A stretch of DNA of 64,000 nucleotides from Brachycybe producta (taxonomy: Eukaryota; Arthropoda; Diplopoda; Playtdesmida; Andrognathidae), in assembly GCA_036925085.1 (NCBI GenBank), contig JAUPFP010000051.1, forward strand, positions 310,001 through 374,000, given 5' to 3'. The notes under the pieces are model-generated. The model was not told the origin of the DNA. It searched no databases and saw nothing but the letters and a program-made list of their open reading frames with translations. The translations under genes were made by a program, and so were the position numbers. Positions 1 through 10,176 of this stretch are shown piece after piece; position 1 is the first letter of the stretch; each line of letters opens with the position of its first letter.

Positions 1-1139
1 GCTCTCGTCTTCGCCCGGAGACACTCGGTCGGACAGTTCCAAGAACCGCCAGTAGAATGCCTGTACAGACTCGGTAGCCCCCTGTTTCATGGACTCGAAT
101 TCACCGAAACAGAGGCGAGCCTGGTTACTTGTGCTGAAGCGGCTACGCATAGCATCCTTCAGCTCAGTCCAGGTCAGGTCCGGAAGAGTTTCCACCAACG
201 TGGCGTAGTACTCTTCCGCCGGACCGTCCAGCAGAAACGTAAAGAAACTGCATCGGGACTCGTCCGTCCAGCGCTGAGCTCGGGCTTTCGCTTCGAACTT
301 GCGGAGAAAAGGCGTCAAGTCCTCTCTGCCGTCGTAACGAGCAAAAGAGTGGACCGGGTTAAAGAACCCGAACGCCTGAACCTCCGCTGGAACCGCTGGA
401 GCGGGCGTCCAAGCAGCGGCGCTAACCCTGCGAGGTTGCCTGCTCCGGTTCCCCGAAACGTCAGACACGGACTCAGCTTCCGAGGGAATCATCATCTGAA
501 CCCTCGGCTGCTGTCCGGGTACAGCAGGAGCTCCCCGGCCAAGTCCCCGAGGAGACGGCCTGGGTGCTACCCGCGGAGGCACCAACCGGGGAAGTACCGG
601 TGGTTCCTCTCCCCGTGCGCCCTCACGCACGGGCGACAGTGAGAACCGAGGTGCCACCCTCGGCTCAACCGACGACCGGGACAGTCGTCCTTCCAACCGA
701 AGGACATCTATCCCGTAAGCAATCTCAACGAGTTGCTGCTCGGATAGCCCGGCCAAAAAGGCCCGGCCCTCACGTGCAGTCTCGTCCGGGATTTCCACCA
801 TGTCCCTACGGGGCTGATCGCCACGTCCAACCGGACGGGCGACGGTGGAAACTTGGACAAGCGGCCGTGGTTGCTCGTCCTCCCCGGTGAGTTCACCGTC
901 GGACCCACTGTCTTCTACCAGGTATTCTCCCGGACGGACATCACGGCGGCGTTTCCTCACCGTGACCCAGTCCTCCGGGAAATCCCTGTCTACGCTACCG
1001 CTATGCTCCTCTCTCACTAGAGGCACACCGCCTTCCGCCCCCCCAAGGGGACGGTCGACTACGCGGCCGCGTAACTCCAAACCCGCATCTGCTCCAAGTT
1101 CCCGACCTCCCGTCGGTACTTTTGGGGCTGGCTCCATTT

Positions 1140-1766
1140 TTCCCCGTAAATGAACGGTAAAATCTGGACAAAGCCACCAGATCTCGGGTTTCCACCGTTG
1201 AAAACGGTAAACTCACGGACAAAAGTCCGTAAAATACCGTTACGAACGGATGGGACCGTGCAAAACCGCAGTATCACGGACAAAAGTCCGTGTCCCACGG
1301 TAAAGTACGGTCAGAGTTTACCTTTACCGGTTTCTACCGCGGTATAACGGACAAAAGTCCGTCTCTCGCGGTGTACTTCTCGGTAAAAGACCTTTTACCA
1401 CTTTCTACCGCGGACCAACGGACAAAAGTCCGTGCACCACGGTGTACTTGCGGTAAAATACCGTACACCACCGAAAACCACGGTACCACGGACCGTAGTC
1501 CATGCCCCACGGTAATTCGACAGTACCAATACGGTAACCGACGGTAAATTTACCGTTAACCACGGTACAACGGACCAGAGTCCGTTCCCCACGGTAAACA
1601 ACGGTAAATCAACGGTGAAACGGTGGTTTCCGCCGCTGTCCCACGGACCAAAGTCCGTGCCCAGTGACGTACTCTCACCGCACGGTGATTCGACCGACTT
1701 AACGGTCGAACTCACGGTAAATCACCGTGCGAGAGGTACCGGGAACGATACCCGGCGCCTCCACCA
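1140..1766 (-). repeat. Leader dyad array of the A-type element
   Basis: Between the LTR and gag lies a non-coding leader made of diverged units about 70 bp long, each centred on ACGGACAAAAGTCCGT or a close variant (for example near 1213, 1276, 1347, 1419, 1571 and 1646). The units are rich in CCGT and ACGG words. A possible primer-binding site (complement of TGGTGGAGGCGCCGGG) lies at about 1751-1766 beside the LTR. The same array occurs in the other copies. Confidence 0.75.
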
Positions 1767-1768
1767 AT

Positions 1769-2573
1769 TGTAACGTCCCGCCGGACCGTCACAATACCCC
1801 AGTAAGCAAAACCCCAAAAACGGCGTTAAACTTACCGCACAACCGGCTCCTTACGGGGACGGGACCGTACCCATAGCCGTCTCCCGCACGGTGCTCCTTG
1901 AGTTGTGTCGGCTCCAGGAGCCACGCCCGACGGACACAATGAAAAACCACGCCGCCACGCCGAGAATATCGCGGTAGAACACCGGTTCTACCGCGAGCCG
2001 ACACGAGTTCCGGCCGGAAGAGGACGGAAAAAGATGGTGGCGTTTCCCCAAACCAGAAACCCACCCCCCTCGCGGTACTCCCCAAGAAAAGACACGACAC
2101 AGAGGTAAGATGAATAAATAAAGTGTATTTATTAAACACTTACGATGAATTAGATGACAAGGCAGTGATATTATTTACACAACTTGGCTGGTACTCCTTT
2201 ACCAGCCAAGCCCCCATAAATATATACAAACAAGGCCTAAAGGCCAAGGCACAGTCGCAAAACAAAAGATGAGCCAAAGAGCTGGACAGTGGAGATCCAC
2301 TTGACCTCCACCCACAGGTCTAGTCACTTTCAAGTCCTACAACCAACTGCCCAGATCCTGTGGTTGACTAGGCCACAGGAAACCTCCAGGCAACTCCACC
2401 TGGAGGGGACAGAGGTCACTTCTGACCTCTCACCCATAGACTTCATGGTGAGAGGTCTGCTGGCACCAAAATGGCGTCCGTCCCAACAGCCTACTGTAGC
2501 TGTCAGGCAGACCACCATAGGGAAATTCGTCTGCTCCACCAAAATTAAAATTGGAGCAGACCAGGTTGCCACA
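1769..2573 (-). repeat. LTR, A-type, of the element at 1-2573
   Basis: About 805 bp. On the minus strand it begins TGTGGCAACCTGG at 2573 and ends GGGACGTTACA at 1769, the usual TG...CA form. A GGTAAG-type donor sequence lies near its 3' end. It holds the two stem-loops found in all A-type LTRs here (arms at 2289-2297/2303-2311 and 2183-2193/2200-2210). It is the same family as the LTRs at 16126, 22808 and 60941. Confidence 0.85.
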
Positions 2574-4435
2574 CCCAGTCTGACACAGCACCATCAATTT
2601 GGACTCGCTGTTGTCTATTTGATAAGAATGATGATGTCCACGAAATTACTTGTTTATTTAAGTTAAAATTCATCATTCTTTTAATTAGTAGGGAATGCTT
2701 CACTGTATCAAATGCTTTTGCAAAATCTAAAAATACCAAGTCAAATTCGCCCTTACTATAAAAGCCAGATTGTATGTCTTGGATGAATAGTGCTAGCTGG
2801 GTATCACATGATCTGCCTTTTCGAAAACCATGCTGGTTTTCATGAATTAATTTATGGTTTTTTAAATGCTTGATTGTATTAGAATAAATGATATGCTCGA
2901 GAGTTTTACAAACAATGGAGGTCAGAGAAATGGGTCTATAGTTTTTTGGACAATTTTTATCTCCTGTTTTAAGAATTGGGCAGATATTTGCTTGCCTCCA
3001 TGCCTTAGGCAGTATACCACTATCAAGGGAATCTTGGAAAAGTTTACTTAAAAAAGGGCTAACTTCTGTGGCCAGCTCCTTTAGCAATCTTGGCGAGATT
3101 TCATCTGGACCAGCTGATTTATTAACATCTAGATTACAAAGCAAATTTTGTAATCCAGCCGAGTTTATGATTATATCAGGCATGACATGAGATAAGGTGC
3201 CAAGTTGTGGTTCCTCATTACCATCATTAGCATGAAAGACACTTTGGAAATAATCGTTAAGTGTGCTTGCAATAACCTGTTTGTCAGTACAGACATCACC
3301 AAGTGGTGTTATAATTGAAGTTATATTATTTTTAATTTTGTTGAGATTTTTTACATATTTCCAGAACAACTTGGGATTTTTATGGAGTGATGCCCCTAAG
3401 ACATTATTAGTAAAGTTTAAGTGTTCTTTTTTAAGCAAGCTTTTCACAAGACATCACTGGGAATTAAACTGCAATTTAATAGTATCATTCATTTTAATCT
3501 TCATTTTAGATCTAAATTTGTGTTGTTTACGAAGAGCGCGGCGCATCTCAGTGGTGTACCAAATTGGTTCCAAGCTTGATTTTACATTTTTGAATGGGAT
3601 GAATTTATTTATGCCATTAGAAATGACACTGACAAACAATGACCACTGTTGGTTTACATCTTTTGACAGTCCACTTTTATTTTTATTTTTCAGCTCATTT
3701 GTTACAAAGAGCTTAAAATTAGCCCAATCAGCTTTATTTTACTGTAGGACTTTTCGGGGAGCTGATTGGAGTTTTTCGAATTGGGTGGCAAGTAAATCAT
3801 TTTGTGATTGCTTATGCCATCAGCAATTTCAATTGATTTGGCATTTTCTGGGGTGTTCGTAAAAACTAAATCTAGAATATCAACCCCCCCCTAAAGCATT
3901 CACACCTAAACCCCAAAACCTTACCCTAAAAATGCTTAAGAAAATCACCTATCTTTTTACCCACACTAATACCAGCCCTGTAATTAAAATAAACCCCATC
4001 CCTGCTCCAGGAACCTCAAAAATTGAGCATAGCTGCCCTCCAGTCTATTACATGGGCCCCCACCTTACTTCATGCTTCAATTAATCTATGATTTACATAA
4101 CGTGCCTTACGAGTAACTATATCTCCCCTATCCCACCTCTGAGGAATAGCACTAACTTTAACAGTAACTCCAGCTCTACAACATAAAGTATGCTTTGCTA
4201 AGTCAGCTAGCCCATCTAAAACTTCCCCCAAACTGTCTACACACATCATTAGCTACAACCTGCAGAACAACTAAGACCTCCTCCGCTTTTTCCCCACATA
4301 CTCTTCATACGTTCCTTAACATCTTTAATCTGAGCCCCTGGTAAACAAGCTACACTTACTTTCCCTCTATATTCACCCACCACTCACTTATCAAGCCTTT
4401 TGACTAATATTTCCTTTTGCAGCTTAAACAATATT
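2574..4435 (-). mobile_element. CR1/L2-like LINE, minus strand, damaged and cut at its 3' side
   Basis: Reading right to left there are two coding remnants. At about 4400-3890, in broken frames, is an SGNH-esterase-like ORF1 (phrases VSVACLPGAQIKDV and later VTVKVSAIPQRW and KARYVNHRLIEA). From about 3860 to 2574 is ORF2: the end of an endonuclease (ILDLVFTNTPENA), a linker (3639-3454), then reverse transcriptase (3447-2574) with NYRPISLTSIVCKTLEHIIY, NQHGFRKGRSC and LDFAKAFDTV. The RT stops before its GVPQGS and FADD motifs because an LTR begins at 2573. Most of the endonuclease is missing between the two parts, and at least one frameshift lies near 3450. LINEs of this clade normally encode both proteins. 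The clade is my assignment from motifs. Confidence 0.8.
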
Positions 4436-4544
4436 GAAATTGTTGTTGGGTTTATATCAAAAATTCAAATTCAAACGAAAAATTGATGATGCTCTTAAAA
4501 GGGTGGAGCGAAAGAAATTCTGAAGCTGTCTACAGATGCCGTTG
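4436..4544. other. Short spacer with a LINE-tail-like string
   Basis: Positions 4437-4460 match 33653-33676, near the 3' end of the plus-strand LINE, in the same orientation. The piece is probably a relic of another LINE 3' end. Nothing else is recognisable before the LTR fragment. Confidence 0.4.
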
Positions 4545-4865
4545 CTGACTGGTCCGTCACAATACCTTGGGTTCGTTTTCACTAAAATTCACCCAGCTAA
4601 ACTTTGTTGGAGACGGGATTGCAGCATTAGCTGCCCTCTTGCACACCGTGTCCTGATTGGCGCTGGCCAACCGGAGTCTCCCTCGCCAAATGTTGCCGGA
4701 GAAAGACCGACCAGGACAAGATACCACGGTGGGGGTGCGAAATTTCGGCCGCACAAGAAAGAAACAACATGGTGGTGTTCCCCTTTGAACAACACCCTTC
4801 CCGTAGTAACTTCCCCAACAAATTAGACAACATAGTGTAGTTAAAAGAATAAAATATATATTTAT
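4545..4865 (-). repeat. Partial gypsy LTR, minus strand, stacked on the next LTR
   Basis: The part near 4800-4865 resembles the polyadenylation region of the neighbouring LTR at about 5195-5265 (ACTTCCCCA..., AATAAAATA..., TATTTATT). The low end resembles an LTR 3' end (TATTGTGACGG on the minus strand). It looks like the 3' half of a second LTR joined directly to the LTR at 4866-5633. Its LTR type is uncertain. Confidence 0.5.
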
Positions 4866-5633
4866 TGTAACGACCCGACTGGGCGCTACAATGACCCCGG
4901 CACGTTTTGTCCAACTTATCGCCGCTAAACCTCCTTGGGACGGGACCCATGCGCAGGCCAGCCCTCCTATTGTACCCGTCCGTGTCCACGGGAAGTGCTG
5001 GTCAAAGGTTGACTTCCTCGCCGCAAGTCGAAAGGATGAAAAGCCCCCGAATGAGACAAAGAATCCACGGTAGACTCCCGATGAATCCTACCGTGGATAA
5101 AGCACGCGCAAAGCACCGACTGCAAGCCAAAACAAGATGGACAAAGGATGGCGACGTTCCGGCAAAACCAGACCGGAAATCCCCACACTTCCCCACGGTA
5201 ACTTCCCCAGTTATAAATAATTAAGAGACACGGACACCAGTGTAGAGTGAAAATAAAATAAGTATATTTATTCAACAGAATAAATCAAGACACTCACTAT
5301 TAAATGATGCCTATCCTGGCTAATTCAGCCAGGAGGGGAGGTCAGTGACCTCCACACACAAAGAAAACAAGTGATGATTTTTGGCCATCTTGGCCACCTG
5401 TTGAAATTGATGAGAGCACTTAATCCCTGCACACAGCATCAAGGGTAGCATTTAACTGTCCTGGTTATAATGGCGGCCACCATTATATACCACCCCCAGA
5501 CTGCTCCACCTGGGGAGGACAGTGACCCTTGCTGGCCATTTTGTCATCTGACTGGCAACCAATTTGAGGTGCCTAGCAGACGACAGCAGGTATTTAGTTT
5601 TGCTCTCCAAGAGAGCAAAACTGGGTCGTCAAA
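4866..5633 (-). repeat. 3' LTR, B-type, of the minus-strand copy
   Basis: About 768 bp. On the minus strand it starts at about 5633 with TGACGACCCAG and ends GGGTCGTTACA at 4866. It aligns along its length with the LTRs at 34449 and 46708, including the GGCGGCCAT-flanked TATA region (near 5470-5500) and the AATAAA region (near 5250-5265). It is clearly older than the whole-looking copy. Confidence 0.8.
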
Positions 5634-8600
5634 ATCGTCTCAACTTCCATGATCCGCCCCGGGATCAGGTCAGTCGAGCCAGCAAGGACTGCGTCTGCGA
5701 CCCCCTCAGTTTCAGTCCGAGTACTCCGGCGGTGGCTTTATCAGAGCTACCATCCACTCCGCCATCCACCGACGTGTCCACCACGAACACATTCGGGTGT
5801 TTCGCCACCCGAATCCGGGATCGAACTCGGTCTCCCTGAGTCTTGCCACCTCCTGCTGTCGAAACTCTTCGATAGCCAAGGTGTCAAGTTGCAGACTCTG
5901 ACGTAGAGTCCGACTTGTCAGAAGGTCTACGAGGGCGGCCGCGGGATTGGACACACTTCCTCGTAGCGAGATCGGGTGACACAATGTCAACCCTCCCATC
6001 CACCTTTTCAGGTGCCACAGGCATCCCTTCCGGTAACCCGAAAGGAGGGAGTAGCAGAGGCTCCACAGAATCGTGAAGCTTCGCCAATGCCTCCAACAAC
6101 GAGTTAGGAAGTTGTACCGAAGTACCCTGCGAAGCCTGATCGGCCAGTGCGGCATGAAGAGCATCTGGATGTGCATTCCAGATGTCTTCCCGGATATTTT
6201 CTCCTCATTGAGGGCGGCCGCGGGATCGAACACGCTTCCTCGTAGCGGGTGGGTTACCAATTCCCCCACCATGCCTTCCAAGAGCCCACGAGCTGGGCTA
6301 TACGGACTAGTCCAGCTCCTATTCTCACCATGTCCAAAATGGCATAGCATCTCCTTACCGGGTTGACAACCAGCAACACCGGATAGTCTGTACTGCCAAA
6401 TGCCAGCACATAGCACATGGCAAATGACGGCAACAATGGCACCCAACAGGCTGGGAGTGGCTCTCTCAGACGGTAATACCCGTGTTATTCAGAAAGACCT
6501 CTCCTTCTGAATACGGAGGCTCCGCACCAAAGCGTCGACCCTCGCCCTCGGGCGCGGGAGACCTGGCTCTCTTTTGGTCCTAGGGCCGCAAAAACCCCAT
6601 CATCGGGACCCGGAGAAAAGGGAGTCCTTCCACTGGAAGGCACGGGACCACGTTTGGCGGGAACATCACTTTTCCCCGCCGGGCTGCCCCCACCGCTAGG
6701 TAACGGTGAGCTGACCTGGTGGAGAGTTCCCACCGACCGAATTGTTAAGTTCGGTACCGTGACCACCTTCGGGGAGGATGAAGGTATACCGAGAACGACG
6801 TCTCGCATTGACCTTCCATCCATCCGGTTGGTTCCTTGCCGACACGGTCGCACCGTGTCGGGACTCCTCCACCTCCGTCCCGATAGTCCCACCACCACCA
6901 GTCCCCTTTGGACCTCCCTTCTTCTCATGACGGGCCTTCTTGCCCTTCTTTTTCTTCTTTTTCTTTTTCCTTTTCTCCTGAGAAGAAGGTTGACCGGGCT
7001 GTGAGCCAGATGCACCTAAGCTCACAGACTTACCGGGCCGGTCAGTCTTAGAAGGATGGTTAGCCCCTTCAATTGACCGGACTTGCTAGCTGCAGACATT
7101 CCAGCCGAAGCTGTACTAGTCTTTTAACTAGCTCCCGTAGCCAAACCGACGGTCGAGGACGCTCGTGTCGCCACGAAGTGTTCCTTTTCATCCTGGGGAA
7201 GATTTCTCTTTCTCTTTAACTGCCGCACCTTGGTGAGGTGCCTTGGCAGTTTGTATCACCCCCTTTGGGCGATACGCTGTTGGCCAGAGGCCATTGTGGC
7301 ACTCGGAATAGGAGTTGCACCAACTCCACGAAAGGTTCCCCTGTTCTGAGCGTATCCCGGGTATCAGCTTAATGCAGGGGCGGAAACTGAGAGGCCTGGA
7401 GCTCAAACTCCCGTCGGCGTGTGGCCTTCTTGTCCCGCAGGACAAGGGCAGCACATCTGGCTGCTTGTGCCTGGTGGTACCACAAGCGGTCCTCCTTGCT
7501 CCACTTTCCTTTGGGAAAGCCAGCCGGACCTCCACGAGAGGTCTTGGCCTTCTTACCACCGGATTACTTGCCAAAGATGGGGTGAAGGGGCGGGGACGTT
7601 TCTGTATCTGACCACCACCACCACTATCATGAGTGCTCTTCCTCGGAGCAGGAGGAGAAGATAGATTGGCCTTCTTTTTCGCTCTTCGGTCCCTCTTGGG
7701 AGTTGCAGACTGCCAGCCTCCGCTTCGGCTGAACCCGGAACTGGAGACTGACCAACAGGCCAGGCAGCACCTGCAGCTTCCTCAGAATGAGCTGGAGACA
7801 CAGGGAGAAGACCCACCGCCGGCATGAACTTCGCCAAGGCAACTTTTGTCCTCTCCAACTGCACCTCCCTCTTCGCCAGGGCTTTCATCCTGGCGGTGTA
7901 CCTAGCAGCTCCGGACTTCTTTTTCGATTTTGATACTCCGTTCTGAACTGCTGGGTAGGGTACTCCCCAACGAAGTAGGGGTAGGGGTATTTCAACTCTG
8001 ATATCAAGCAACCCCCTGACGCCATCTGGTACTTTGCGGCTTTGTCCTGTCTTTCCAGACAGGCCGCTTCCATCTACACAACAGGGTTGACCGGAATTGG
8101 ACTGCCCTTCCGGGCTGGAGTACCCTCCTGGGATCCGGTCACAGACCGCTTACCCAGGGAGCCTGATCTTCTCCCTTCAGACTCAGAAGAGTCCTCTGAA
8201 GAGAGGATCCGTTGGCCTCGCCACCACCTGGAGAAGGGCACCACATTATCTTCGGTGGTGTCCATCTCCGCCTCTGTGTCGATGACAAGGGTTCCTCCCA
8301 AGGAGGCATCCCTGCATCCCTCAGCCAGGCTAGCCAATCCTAGCTGGCTTTGGTCCGCCGGAGTCTCACACTTCGTCAGGGAGGTAGCCGCCAAACCGGT
8401 GGCCACCTCTCCAACGGGCATGCTTGCCCGCACCGGCTCACCAACCGCCAGAATCTCCATGGCTCCCAACTTAATGGTCGCCTTAGGAGATCCCACGGTG
8501 GGAAGCGGTGTCAACCATCCCCAAATGGACCCATAATACAGAGGGGTCCGAGGGAACGGCTGGGTCACCACAGCGTCCTCGACCAATAGACCCAAAGGTC

Positions 8601-10140
8601 TGCCGTCGGCCAAGTCGGCTATGGCCCAACCCAAAAAATCCGGGGAGCAAGCGGCATCCGACTCCATCAGCTCCACATCACCTGGATGCAAAGAGCTGAG
8701 GAAGAGGAACCGCTGCCCCCACCATTATCGTCCTTCTCCGCCGTGGCTACCTGAAAACGATCAAAAAACACCATAAGAATTTGACCTGTTACGGTAGGAA
8801 ACAATTTCCACGGACCAAAACCGCGAAAAAATGTTTTCCGGCCAGGCAGGCACCGTGGTACACGGCCAAAGCCGTCCCCAACGGTATCCGCACGGTCAGA
8901 ACCGGCCAAAAACGTTTTTGGTCGGTCCGAAACCCGTAATTTCTTGTTCGGTACCTTGGGCGGTGATTTCCACGGTACATCACCGTAGGAAATCCCATTT
9001 TCACCGTGCATATCCCGTGACCCACGGTAAAAACCATCCCTAACGGGATCCGCACGGTCGGAATCGGCCAAACACGTGTTTGGACCGTCCAAAACCAGTA
9101 CAGTAAATTCAGGTAGCTTGGGGAGTGGTTTACACAGACTTCTACCGTGAAAAACAACTTTCCGTCAGTTAGAACACCGTGGTCTACGGTCGAAACCGTT
9201 CTCCACGGTGGTTTCACGGACAGAACCGTGTAAAAACACCATTTCACCGTCCAAACTCTGTAGAACTTGGTCCCCACCAAGTTCCACGGTGTTTGGGCGG
9301 CAAAACACCGTGTTATCCACTTAACCGTCAGTGGTAGCATCACCATCAAACCATGACGGTGACGCCTCCACCAAAACCACGTGTTCAAGCGGGCAATGAC
9401 TGCTTGACACACCCAAAAGCAATAAAACAATACTGCCAAAGGGCAGGAAAAGGAAATTCCCCTTTGGGGACTTACTTTTTTATTTGTAGCATCCAGTAGT
9501 CCTGGATCTTTGCCGTTTCTCCGGTGAAATATTCTTTTTTTCCTCGAAACAGCGGCAAACGACCGTCCAAGTTTCAATTTTAAAACAAGATGGTGTTTAG
9601 CCACTAATTTCACCGATGGAGCGGCTACCAGTGGCGACTTGGCGGCTAAAACACGATTAGCCGCCTCCATTGCTGTTACCATAGAGAATCTACTATCGTC
9701 TGCCTTAATAGGAGCAGATACACAGCCTGAATCTCTATGGAAAGACTCAAGAGAAAGATCTTCATTAGAAATTTCTTCTGCAGACATTAATTTAAGACTG
9801 CAACTGGGATTTGTGGATTTCTCCACCCAGTTCGCCCTGGACAACTGCCATCTGTCCGTGACAGACAGGCAGTGACCCGTCCAGGGGTCTCTGGGCTTCC
9901 AGATTTTATTCCTACGAATCCGGCCATCATCCCACTCCAGGGATCGGCCTGATCTCTCCCACCAGGGCAAGGGCTCATAGAGTCCTTGATGAATCCTGGC
10001 GTTCACTGGTGCAACAGAGGAAGGTTGAACCACCTCGAAAGCCTTCGATTTCCTCGGACGGAGGTTATGCCTAGGCTGAGGTGCTTCCTCTGCCTCAGAG
10101 TCGGTAGACTCTACCGCCAACCCAGGCTGACCGGAGGGTC
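4866..10140 (-). mobile_element. Ty3/gypsy element, B-type LTR, 3' half, minus strand
   Basis: From right to left the parts are: the post-integrase tail (about 10120-9475, with the DSEAEEAPQPRHNLRPRKSK block), a segment bounded by splice-site-like sequences (about 9472-8750), the long 3' coding region (about 8748-5650), a purine-rich tract and a 3' LTR (5633-4866). It corresponds to 42300-47543 of the whole-looking copy. It is a fossil with roughly ten breaks. A block of about 280 bp inside the 3' coding region (about 5935-6215) is derived from the protease-RT linker of pol, so the copy is mosaic. At its right edge it meets a plus-strand copy head to head. Confidence 0.85.
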
Positions 10141-10176
10141 CTGGTCCTGATTCTGGTCCTGGTCCTGGTCCTGGTC
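10137..10176. repeat. Short CCTGGT-type tandem repeat at a head-to-head junction
   Basis: Six-base units related to GGTCCT/CCTGGT are repeated about six times. To the left is the minus-strand copy, to the right the plus-strand copy, which starts inside the protease region. The repeat sits exactly on the join. Confidence 0.75.

Larger units (their letters stand above)
1..2573 (-). mobile_element. Ty3/gypsy LTR element, A-type, 5' part only (window edge)
   Basis: Read on the minus strand from 2573 leftwards, this is an LTR (2573-1769), a primer-binding site next to it, a repeat-rich leader (about 1766-1140) and the first part of gag (1137 to 1). The gag part matches the plus-strand gag at about 61730-62806, including the capsid-like stretch with PVHSFARYDGRED-type sequence. 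The element runs out of the window, so its 3' end and target duplication cannot be seen. It is a fossil with a few breaks in the visible part. Its LTR start abuts a LINE interrupted inside its reverse transcriptase, so the element probably inserted into that LINE. Confidence 0.85.

Noticed and set aside
3263-3862. 199-residue plus-strand protein
   Set aside because: It is antisense to the LINE reverse transcriptase and endonuclease end, and has no domain.
3881-4440. Mitochondrial-like C/A-rich insert
   Set aside because: The minus strand reads as a broken SGNH-esterase ORF1 of a LINE.
8789-10120. Single 443-residue minus-strand gene
   Set aside because: It runs through the post-integrase tail and the intron-like segment of a gypsy copy; it is a part of that element, not a separate gene.
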